Below, one piece after another: positions 23,820 to 34,202 of a stretch of 64,000 nucleotides of DNA (positions within the stretch are counted from its first letter, which is position 1; each line of letters starts with the position of its first letter). The position numbers were made by a program, and so were the translations under genes. The notes under the pieces are model-generated. The model was not told where the DNA came from and did not search any database. It saw only the letters and a program-made list of their open reading frames with translations. This stretch comes from Sipunculus nudus (taxonomy: Eukaryota > Annelida > Sipuncula > Golfingiida > Sipunculidae), in NCBI GenBank assembly GCA_026874595.1, contig CM049312.1:48365429-48429428 (forward strand). Direction: 5' to 3'.

Positions 23820-25560
23820 TGGATAGCTTTCTGGATTTTGTGGCAGGTGGCGCCACCTACATTTATGTATAAGCAGCAGACATTCAGCCTTATATCTCAG
23901 GACTGGTTTGATATATCCGACTGAAATTTTCCATGTGTATAGATCTCACATATCTCTTAATCATATACAAAATAGGTGGTGCCACCTGCCACCATTTTTG
24001 CACAGTGTCTGTCTGTTTATCAGCCTTGGGATAAAAACACTCATATCTCGGCTTTGGTTGGACTTATCCACCTGATATTTTGCATGTGTATACATCCTGA
24101 ACAGCTTTCTTGATTTTATGACAGGTGGCGCCACTTAAATTCACGTTTAAGCTGCAGACATCCAAGGTCATATCTCGAAAAACCGTTTGTCCAGTTGGGC
24201 CAAAATTTTGCATGTGTATAGATCTCTCATAGCTCTTTATCATACGCAAAACTGGTGGCACCACCTGCAACCATTTTTGCACAGCCTCCATCTGTTCATC
24301 TGCCTTGGGCTAAAATCACTCATATCTCAGCAGTGGTTTGACTTACCCACATGAAATTTTGCAGGTTTATACATCCTGGACAGTTTTCTTGACTTATGAC
24401 AGGTGGTGCCACCTACATTTACGTTTACTCTACAGACATCCAAGCTCATATCTCGTGTTCCGTATGACCTATTGGGCCAAAATTTTGCATGTGTATAGAT
24501 CTCACATAGCTCTTCATCGTAGGCAAATCTGGTGGCGCCAACTGCAACCATTTTTTTGCACAGCATCCATCTGTCCATCTGCCTTGGGATAATATCGCTC
24601 ATACTGTGGTTGGCTTCATATTCGCGAGGCTGAAATTTCGCGATTTTTCCATTTTTAATGTTTTGCAAGGGTTTCATTTTCGCGATCTCACAAGAACCTA
24701 CTAGTATATCAAATCTTTGGCAAAACCATATACCTTTGTGTTTTATAAAATGAGAATAGGTCATGCGTTTGTGACATTTTCTTAAATAATGATGGGCCAG
24801 TACACACAGCATAGGTGGTTTAGTTCAAATTTAAGGTTTAAATTTCCCTATACCTGCAAGGATGTAATTTATTAAAAAAATTCTCTCTGTTCTAACCTAT
24901 TACCATACAAGTATTGATTACACTAAATAAGAAGAACATTCTCAATTGGCCGATTATTCCCGAGGGTTTCATTTTCACGATTATTTCCCATTCGCGAATA
25001 TCGCGAAATTAAAACCCTCGCAAACAAAAAGGCAACGACAGTATCTCAGCAGTGGTTTGACTTATCCACCTGAAATTTTGCAGGTTTATACATCCTGGAC
25101 AGCTTTCTCAATTTTATGACAGGTGGTGCCACCTACATTCATGTTTACTCTACAGACATACAAGCTCATATCTAGGGAACTGTTTGACCGATTGGGCCAA
25201 AATTTTGCATGTGTATAGATCTCACATAGCTTTTCATCATAGGCAAAACTGGTGGCGCCACCTGCAACCATTTTTGCACAGCCTCCATCTGTTCATCTGC
25301 CTTGGGATAATATTACTCATATCTCAGCAGTGGTTTGACTTTTCCGCCTGAAATTATGCAGGTTTATACATCCTAGACAGCATTCTCGATTTTATGACAG
25401 GTGGCGCCACCTACATTCACCTTTACGCTGCAGACATCCAAGCTAATATGCAACACACCTCACTCTATTTCCCTTGCCACTTAATCTATGCCTCACTTCA
25501 CCCGTCCCACTCTGATTTCTGCAGATACACATAGTTGCTTGTCAACTACCCATATTCTAG
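23820..25560 (+). repeat. Tandem core array, dimeric ~280-bp unit (interrupted by MITE)
   Basis: Units have the same two alternating halves and palindromes as at 1290-3030. The array ends in the hairpin GTTGCTTGTCAAC and CCCATATTCTAG followed by TT at 25548-25562. That end looks like a 3' terminus in its own right. Confidence 0.75.
24604..25041. mobile_element. 438-bp MITE with TA duplication
   Basis: The ends CTGTGGTTGGCTT and (read on the other strand) CTGTCGTTGCCTT are inverted repeats. They continue imperfectly for about 45 bp and share GCGAGG and AATTTCGCGAT words. TA flanks both sides (24602-24603 and 25042-25043). The surrounding repeat, intact at 25313-25325 as CTCATATCTCAG, has a single TA at this point. 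TA target and long inverted ends suggest a Tc1/mariner-like non-autonomous element; the superfamily is inferred. No coding capacity is visible. Confidence 0.8.
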
Positions 25561-25735
25561 TTTTAAAATGTCCTAGTTTGAAACTTGCAGGTCCGAAACG
25601 TCCATTTTGCTGAAATCATAATGACTAGGAAGATATGCAGGACTTAAAAGGATCAATATTAAATTTAAAAAATAAACCTCCATTCATTCTCCCAAACTTT
25701 GCACAGGTTTGCATTAGGCCTGTAGGCCTTGTTTT

Positions 25736-26375
25736 TTATGTCCCCGCCACAAAGTGGCCGGGGCATATAGTTTTACCCATGTCCGTCCTTCCGAAATAAA
25801 ACAGTTGTACGGACTTTTTTTCGCAATGCCTGCAGATATTGGCCTGATTTTTGGTGTGTGGGCAGATAATGACCAGTTACAGATCGAGTTCGCGTTTTGT
25901 CCTGGTTGACCTACTTTTGACCGTTTTACGGCTCCTTAACTTAGAAAATTTCATGAAAAATAGAAATTTTCATAACAAATACACATGTACAGACTTTTTT
26001 CACAGTGCCTGCAGATATTGGCCTGATTTTTGGTGTGTGGGCAGATAACAACCAGTTACAGATCGAGTTCGCGTTTTGTCCCAGTTTACTTACTTTTGAT
26101 TGTTTTACAGCTCCTAAACATAGAAAATTTCATGAAAGACAGAAATTTTTCTGGAAAATGCACATGTATGGACTTTTTTTCACAGTCCCTGCAGATACTG
26201 GCATGTGTTTTGGTGTGTTGCTTGATAATGACCTGTAACAGATCGAGTTTGCATTTTGCCCTTGTTGACCTAGGTTTGACCATATGACTCCTGAACTTAA
26301 AATTTTTTTCAAAATTTAACAAATGTTTCTAATTTGCCCCAGGCAGGGGCATTCAGGTCGTTCTGACACATCTAG
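25736..26375 (+). mobile_element. D-family element, 0.64 kb
   Basis: The head is TTATGTCCCCGCCAC with the inverted partner GTGGCCGGGGCATA, then TCCGTCCTTCCG. The core has units with GTGTGGGCAGATAATGACCAG and GTTGACCTACTTTTGA. The end is GCCCCAGGCAGGGGCAT, a decayed hairpin, and ATCTAG followed by TT. The near-terminal GGGGCAT is the reverse complement of the head. Confidence 0.75.
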
Positions 26376-27429
26376 TTGTTCTAAATGTTTATTACTTGCA
26401 TTGTTCATATACATGTTACACATGTTCTTGAAAAGTAATGGTCCAGCATTGAAGCATTATACCTGGTGTAATCTCTTTGCACAGGTTCCCCATAAGGCCT
26501 GAAGGCCTTGTTTTTGATTTTTTAACAAATTTTTTATGCCCCCGCCACTTGTTGCGGGGGCATATAGTTTTAACCATAATGACCATTTACAGATCAAGTT
26601 CGCGTTTCGTCCCAGTTGACCTACTTTTGACCGTTTTACGGCTCTTTAACTTAGAAAATTTCATGAAAAATAGAAATTTTCATGACAAATACACATGTAC
26701 AGACTTTTTTTTTGCATTGCCTGCAGATACTGGCCTAAATTTTTGGTGTGTGGGCAGATAACAACCAGTTACAGATCGAGTTCGCGTTTTGTCCCGGTTG
26801 ACCTACTTTTGACCGTTTTACAGCTCTTTAACTTAAAAAATTTCATGACAAATAGAAATTTTCATGAAATATACACATGTACGGACTTTTTTTCGCAGTT
26901 CCTGCAGATATTGGCCTGATTTTTTGTGTGTAGGCAGATATTGACTAGTTACAGATAGAGTTCATGTTTCGTCCCAGTTGACCTACTTTTGACAGTTTTA
27001 CAGCTCCTGAACATAGAAGATTTCATGAAAATTATAAATTTCCATGACAAATACACATATACAGACTTTTTTTCGCATTGCCAGCAGATACGGGCCTGAT
27101 TTTTGGTGTGTGGGCAGATAATGATCAGTTACAGATCAAGTTCTTGTTTTTTTCCAGTTGACCTACTTTTGACCATTTGACTGCTCTTGAACATAGAAAG
27201 TTTCATGAAAAATAGAAATTTTCATAACAAATGCATATGTTAGGACTTTTTTCCGCAATGCCTGCAGATACCTTCCTAATTTTTTATGTGTGGGCAGATA
27301 ATGACCAGTTACAGATCGAGTTTGCGTTTTGTCCCGGTTGACCTACTTTTGATTGTTTTACGACTCCTAAACAGAAAATTTCATGAAAAAATATAAATTT
27401 TCATGACAAATGTACATGTACAGCAATTT

Positions 27430-30400
27430 TTAGCCCTCAGCTCATAGACTGATGGGCTATTGTCGTCACCCAAGCTGACCGTCCGTCCGTCTGTCTGTCC
27501 GTTCCGCATCTGTTAACTTTTACCTTGTGAGCAGGATATCTCTTTAAGGATTCACCGTTGGAATTTTATTTCATCAGTGAAGATGTATATCGATAAAAGT
27601 TCGAAGATTGGTGAACTTGACCCATTTTTAGCGAACCTGTGAGCTTATGCTATGGTGCAGCGGCGTCCGTCGTGTGTCGTCTGTACATTAACCATAGCTA
27701 TCTCAAAAATGGCAGGAGCTAGCATCACCAAATTTTTTGCAAATAATCAGTTATTCAAAAAACTATATCGGATTTTGTTTATTTTTTTTCTAACTGCTTT
27801 TTCTTAGATTTTATAGGGAAAAAGCTAAAAAAGCTTTAAAAATCTTCTTCTCCGAAACTGCCCGGCCAAATTGTCCAATATTTTACAGAAATGATCCCTG
27901 GAACAATCTTTCTCAAGTTTTTCGAATGGTTCCAGTTCGGAGATTTTTGGCCGAGTTACAGGAGGTGGAACTTTGTTAACTGTGCAAAAAAGCATATTAA
28001 AATTTATATCTCAAAAACTGCTGTAGCTATCATCACCAAATTTTATGCCAATGTTGGTCACATAGGTCATATCTGAAATTGCGGTATTGGTGGCGCCACC
28101 TGCATCAGCCTTTTTTGTACGGGGTCATCAGTGCCTGTATCACACTGAGAGATACAAAAAAACTTCCTCTCTGAAACCCATTGGTCAAAATGTTTAATAT
28201 CGCACAGAAATGATCCTAGGGTAGTGCTTTCTGAAGTTTGTTCAAATGGTCTCTTTTCAGTGACTTTTGGCTAAGTTATGGCAAGCTGAATTTAGTCATA
28301 TGCCATAACAGCCCATTTTAGCTCAGTGGATACAAAGATCTTCTTCTCAAAAACCACTGGGCCAAATTCTTAAATCTCACATATTAATTATCCTCAGATA
28401 TTGATAATTCAAATTTGTTCAAATGGTTTTGGTTCAGTGCTTTTTGGCTGATTTATGGGAAGCTGAACGAGTTATAAATCTGCAAAAGTTTTTCAACTGA
28501 TGCCATTGAAGCCAGTTTGTTAAATATTTTACAAGAATAATCCCTACAATAATTCTTATAATAATTGTCATAAATGGTTCCACATGAATGATTTTTGGCT
28601 GAATTATGGAGATTGAATTGAGTCATTTTACCATACATGTTAGCTGTGTGATGCTGTTACATCAAGCCTAGCACCAGTTTATCAGCATCTATAACATCAT
28701 GCCACTAGACGTTTAGATTTCAGGTTATCTTTGGTTAATATTGACAAGAAAGTTTTTTTAAAAGCTTTTAAAAAATTTAGATTTATGATTAAAGTTAGTT
28801 ATTATACCAGACAATGTTACAATCATGGATATTCAGCTCTCTGTGGCTATATAAAGACAACTGTACGTGGATTATAAATTTTTGGTTTCCCTACTCAACT
28901 TAATTCAAGAATTTGCCATCAATTAGATATATCTGTATTTTAATTTTGCATTCAGTATGCATCCGTAATAATTTTACATATATTCCTGATGTCTTTTTTT
29001 ATAAAAAGTCAGCTGAAAAGCATTTTCTATCGGGAAAATAAATTTTAAAGTTATTTCAAGTAGGGACCACTTTAATGTACAGATGGCAGCACTTGGTTTA
29101 CCATTGGCAGATTGCCAGTGCCTTGATGTTGGCCATTAGCCAAGATGATGTCAGCTCTATAAATAGTTTTGGCACAGTGCCAGGATTGGAAGAAGTGCAG
29201 CAAGGTATAGGTCAAGAGTTCAATCAGTGCAGTAGCTGCATTCTATTTATAGCTTTGGCAGACTGCTCACTGCATCATATTTGGCACCAAAGTTCAGCCT
29301 GAATCTATTTATAGCTTTGGCAGACTGCCAGCTGTGTCAGATTATGCAACAGGTCAAGAGTTCACTCAGTGCAGCAATTTGTCCTAGGTCACTCGGGGGC
29401 AACTGCCTTACTCACCTGAGCCTTGTCAGCCCAGTGCATCTCACTCTGGGGAAGTTTGATGTATTGGACTGATATTTTGACCTGCCTATGCATCTTTAAT
29501 GGTATTCTCATTTACAAGACAGGTGGTGCCACCTACATTGACTTTTGCAGTGTGTGCGCCTGCTTATTTCTACAGAGGAATTTGATACGTCAGCCTAAAA
29601 TTGGGCATGTTTATACATATCGGGTAGCCCTCATTTTTGGTTGACCTCTGACCTTTCTTCTCTGCCCAGCGTCTCTGTCCATTTGTGCGTCTGTTTCCAC
29701 GCATAAACCCACATATCTCGGCAATGGTTTGACTGATAAGGGTAAAGATTTTGCACAAATGTAGCCCTTAGAAAGCTTTATAACATACACTAAAAATGGT
29801 GGCGCCACTTGCAACCATTTTTGCACAGCGTCCATCTGTTCATCTGCCTTGGGATAAAATCACTCATATCTCAGCAGTTGTTTGACTTATTCAACTGAAA
29901 TTTTGCAGGTTTATACATCCTGGACAATTTTCTCGATTTTATGACAGGTGCCACCACCTGCATTCACGTTTATGCTGAAGACATCCATGCTAATATTCAA
30001 CACACCTCACTCTATTCCCCTTGCCACTTAATCCATGCCTCACTTCACCCGTGCCACTCTGATTTCTGCGGATACACATAGGCGCTTGTCCACTACCCAT
30101 ATTCTAGTTTTAAAATGTCCAAGTCTGAAACTTGCAGGTCTGAAACTTCCATTTTGCTGAAATCATAATGACTAAGGTAGATATGCAGGACTTAGGAGAA
30201 TCAATATTAAATTTTAAAAATTAAAACCTCCATTCATACCCCTAAACTTTGCACAGGTTCGCATTAGGCCTGTAGGCCTTGTTCTAAATTTTAGAGCTGA
30301 TTATAGAAAAACACTCAGAAGCTTATATCTCAGGAACCATTGTCTGGATTTTCACAAAACTTACTATGACCTTTGTGACTGATGGTCTGTATGTGCTGCA

Positions 30401-30726
30401 CAGTTTTGGTGGTGCCACCTGCAATTTCTGATTTTTTAATGAATTTTTATCGGATTTTTCAATTTTGGCTTTTTGTGCAGGATATCTCCAAAGGTATTCA
30501 ACACAGAAACTTCATTTCTTCAGTGCTATTGCATTATACTTACAAAATCTTGGTCAAGTTCAAAGATGGGTGATCCTGACCTACTTTTCAAGGTCACAGA
30601 GCTTAGTATAGAAAAAAACTTGGGAGCTTATTTCTCAGGAAGCATTTGGTGGATTGTTATGAAACATGGTACATACCTCTCCAATTTAAATTTATAACTG
30701 AATATCAGCTTTTGCTAATATTCTAG
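27430..30726 (+). mobile_element. E-family element carrying a nested A
   Basis: The head is TTAGCCCTCAG with the inverted partner CTGATGGGCT after eight bases, then GTCCGTCCGTCTGTCTG. It ends with a hairpin (ATATCAGC, TTTT, GCTAATAT with one mismatch) and TCTAG followed by TTTT. The element is split by A at 27628-30281. The two halves join in sequence of the type 'GAACTTGACC' to 'TAGAGCTGATTATAG'. Only one copy is in the window, so its limits rest on the head and tail rules of the other families. Confidence 0.6.
27628..30281 (+). mobile_element. A-family element, complete, 2.65 kb
   Basis: The head is TTAGCGAACCTGTGAGC and the end is CACAGGTTCGC, AGGCCTGTAGGCC, TTG. The inside order is the same as in other A elements: GGTGGCGCCACC at about 28089, AT-rich block, TTTGGCAGACTGCC blocks, short tandem core, hairpin with CATATTCTAG at about 30100, and tail. 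It is the innermost level of the four-level nest B > D > E > A. Confidence 0.8.
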
Positions 30727-32737
30727 TTTTGCAATGCAATCCTTACAGATACTGGCCTAATGTTTGGTCTGTGGGCGCATAATGACCACTTACAGATTGA
30801 GTTTGCGTTTTGTCCCAGTTAACCTATTTTTGACTATGATTTTTGGTGTGTTGCTTGATAATGACCCGTTACAGATCGAGTTTACATATTGCCCTTAGTG
30901 ACCTACTTTTGACCATACGACACCTCCTGAACTTAAAAAATTTTACAAAATTTAACAAATATTTCTAATTTGCCCCAGGCGGGGGTTATTTGTGTCGTTC
31001 CGACACATCTAGTTTCTCTATTTGTCAGACACCTTAAGATGCAGTCATCTGTTAACAGGGCACAAATCCTAAGAACTGGACCTGTAATCTTCTTTCTTGA
31101 CATGCAGGGAGGCCCATGAAAAGTCTCTTTGGAAACCTGGAATAAGGTCTCTGTTACCCATATTCTTCGAGCTATGGGGTTCTGAAGTAACCCCCAGAAT
31201 AATGGAAAATTTGATACAAAAAGTTCAAGTATCTGAACAACTAATGCATTGATCACCATGATTTTTAGCTCAGCTGTCTGTTAGTCAACTGAGGTATAGG
31301 AATGGGGCTTTGCCAGTCCGGCCGAACGTTAGCAGGGCACAAATCATAACTGCTTGACCTAGAAACCTCTTAAGTGAATATCCAGGGAGGTCAATAAAAA
31401 ATCTCCTTGGAAACCTGAAAATAGGTCACTGCAACCTATATCGGCCGAGCTATGGGGCTTGAAAGTACCCCCCAGAATAATAAAAAATATAATACAAAAC
31501 CTCCAATATCTTGATAATTAAGACATAGATTGTCTTGAATCATGCCTTGAATATTGACCATGACTAGTTTTGTCAGTTCCCAAAAAGTGGTGGCGCCACC
31601 TGTATTTTTGTTATTTTAACAAATATTTTTTTATTTTTTTACTATTAAATGACAACAATCATGTCAGTGTCTCAGCTGTTATTACATATAGTGTCTCAAA
31701 ACCTGGTGTGTTTATTGATCACATGTGGATGCCATATAGTTATCACCCTGTCTGTCTGTTTGTCTGTCTGTCTGTCAATCCGTCCATCCACACAAATTTG
31801 TTTCCAGATGATAACTCCAGGTTGTATTGACACATGGATTTCAAACTTGACTTACATATGGCCCACCACTAAAGCAAGAACCTATATGATTTTATGGTCA
31901 TGAGGTCAAAGGTCAAGGTCAAAGGACTCACTTTTTAGCGAACCTGTGAGCTTATGTGATGGCGCAGCGTAGTCCGTCCATCGTCAGCCGTCCGCCGTCC
32001 AGGGCTGTCTTTCCGCTGTCCAGGGCTGTAAGTCAGAAACTGTCGGAGCTAGCAGCTCCAAATTGCATGTATGAATTAGTCACATGTGAAACTTGGTGCC
32101 CTGGAGCTTATTATTGGGTATCTGCATTAATTTAGATTTTATAGAGAAAAAGCTTAAAAAATCTTCTTCTCTGAAATTGTCCAGCCAAATTGTCCAATAT
32201 TTCACAGAAATGATCCCTGGAACACTTTCTCTCAAGTTTGTTAGAATGGTTCCAGTTGGGAGATTTTTGGCTGAGTTACAGGAGGTTGAACTTAGTCATC
32301 TGTCCAAAAAAGCACACTAAAATTAAAATCTCAGAAACGGCTGGAGCTATAATCACCAAATTTTATACCAATGTTTGTCACATATGTCATATCTGATTTT
32401 GAGGTATTGGTGGTGCCACCTACATTGATGTGTTTTTTACAAGCGAAAATGTAATTTTAAACTCTTCTAGCTTATACACTGATTTATGATGAAACTGTTA
32501 AGCTGATTGGTTTAAACTTTACAAGAATTATTCTATGGTAGGGTTCTGCCAGTTTTATAAGAATAGATTGGGTAAATACAGTTTTAAAAAAACATTTTAG
32601 CCAATTGAAAAAGGCTTTCTGTATTTGAAAATAGATTTGACAACGTGCTGAGTTTCAGCAGCCAAGTCAAGAGGTCACTCAGTACAAACAGGTGGTGTCC
32701 AGACATCACCATGGCAACTGACCTGGCTCTGGGGAGG

Positions 32738-32800
32738 TGTCTAGACAATGTGTTTAGACGTCTAGACACAGCATCTAGACGTCTAGACACAATGTTTAGA
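32738..32800 (+). repeat. Short tandem repeat with TCTAGA palindromes
   Basis: Three imperfect units of about 22 bp carry TCTAGACA and TTTAGACG words. This tract is not seen in the other A copies at the same place, so it arose locally or was brought in. Confidence 0.7.
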
Positions 32801-33059
32801 TGCAGAATTCCCAGATTATTGGAACTATATCTTTTGAAAAAACTTGGTTTGCATTTAAAGCGAGTCGGGTTTATCATCAGGTCATATGTGAACTGCTGCA
32901 CCCTCATTTTTGGTTGACCTCTGACCTTACCTCGCTGCCCAGCGTCCATTTGTTTATCTGTTGCCACACATAAAGCCGCATATCTCGGAAACCGTTTGAC
33001 CAATCAGGCTAAAAAATATGCACAAATGTAGCCCTTTGATAGCTTTATAACATACACTA

Positions 33060-34202
33060 GAAATGGTGGCGCCACTTGCAACCATTTTTGCACAGCGTCC
33101 ATCTGTTCATCTGCCTTGGGATAATATCACTCATATCTCAGCAGTGGTTTGACTTATCCACCTGAAATTTTGCAGGTTTATACATCCTGGACAGCTTTCT
33201 CGATTTATGACAGGTGGCGCCACCTACATTCATGTTTACTCTGCAGAAATCCAAGCTCATATCTCGGGAACAGTTTGACCGATTGGGCCAAAATTTTGCA
33301 TGTTTATAGATCTCACATAGCTCTTCATCATAGGCAAAACTGGTGGGGCCACCTGCAACCACTTTTGCACAGCGTCCATCTGTTCATCTGCCTTGGGATA
33401 AAACACTCATGTCTCAGCAGTGGTTTGACTTATCCACCTGAAATTTTGCAGGTTTATCCATCCTGGACAGCTTTCTCAATTTATGACAGGTGGCGCCACC
33501 TACATTCATCTTTACTCTGCAGACATCCAAGCTCATTTTTCGGGAACTGTTTGACTGATTGGGCCAAAATTTTGCATGTGTATAGATCTCACATAGTTCT
33601 TCATCATAGGCAAAACTGGTGGAGCCACCAGCAATCTTTTTTGCACAGCATCCATCTGTTATCTGCCTTAGGATAATATTACTCATTTCTCAGCAGTGTT
33701 TTGACTTTTCCACCTGAAATTTTGCAGGTTTATACATCCTGGACAGCTTTCTCGATTTTATGACAGGTGGCGTCACCTACATTCATGTTTACTCTGCAGA
33801 CATCCAAGCTCATATCTCGAGAATCATTTGACCTATTGGGCCAAAATTTTGCTTTTGTATAGATCTCACATAGCTCTTCATCATAAGCGAAACTGGTGGC
33901 GCCACCTGCAACCACTTATAAACACTGTCCATTTGTTCATCTGCCTTGGGATAAAATCACTCATATCTCAGCAGTGGTTTGATTTATCCACCTGAAATTT
34001 TGCAGGTTTATACATCATGGAAAGTTTTCTCAATTTTATGACAGGTGGCACCACCTACATTCCCGTTTACGCTGCAGACATCCGTGCTGATATGAAACAC
34101 ACCTCACTCTATTCCCCTTTCCACTTAATCCATGCCTCACTTCACCTGTCCCACTCTGATTTCTGCGGATGCACAGTCTCTTGTCGACTACCCATATTCT
34201 AG
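33060..34202 (+). repeat. Tandem core array, ~277-bp dimeric unit
   Basis: Four consecutive units start at about 33151, 33427, 33703 and 33981 (spacing 276-278 bp). Because 276 is divisible by three, a chance open frame of 175 codons runs through two units. It is not considered a gene. Confidence 0.85.

Larger units (their letters stand above)
21762..26510 (+). mobile_element. A-family element nested in B, with two A tails
   Basis: The head TTAGTGAACCTGTGAGC follows 'CACCACCTATATTTT' of the host B. The body runs through a GGTGGCGCCACC site at 22219, the AT-rich block, GCAGACTGCCAACTG blocks and the dimeric core to a tail ending at 25731. After a D insertion, a second A tail ends at 26510. 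A MITE interrupts the core. No coding frame is supported; the long minus-strand frame at 24327-24812 runs through repeat units and the MITE. Confidence 0.65.
26534..31012 (+). mobile_element. D-family element carrying nested E and A
   Basis: The head TTATGCCCCCGCCAC pairs with the 3' end GCCCCAGGCGGGGG, TGTCGTTCCGACA hairpin and ATCTAG. The core consists of ~180-bp units with GTTACAGATCGAGTTCGCG and CATGAAAAATAGAAATTTTC. It is interrupted at 27430 by E and resumes at 30727 in the same unit (TTTTGCAATGCAATCCTTAC against the usual TTTCGCAATGCCTGCAG). No protein is encoded. Confidence 0.75.

Noticed and set aside
24327-24812. 161-codon open frame on the minus strand
   Set aside because: It spans tandem core and the MITE; the two parts came together by insertion, so the frame is accidental.
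33149-33676. 175-codon open frame on the + strand
   Set aside because: It runs through two copies of the ~277-bp repeat unit; the unit length is close to a multiple of three, so one open unit gives a long frame. The peptide repeats itself and has no domain.
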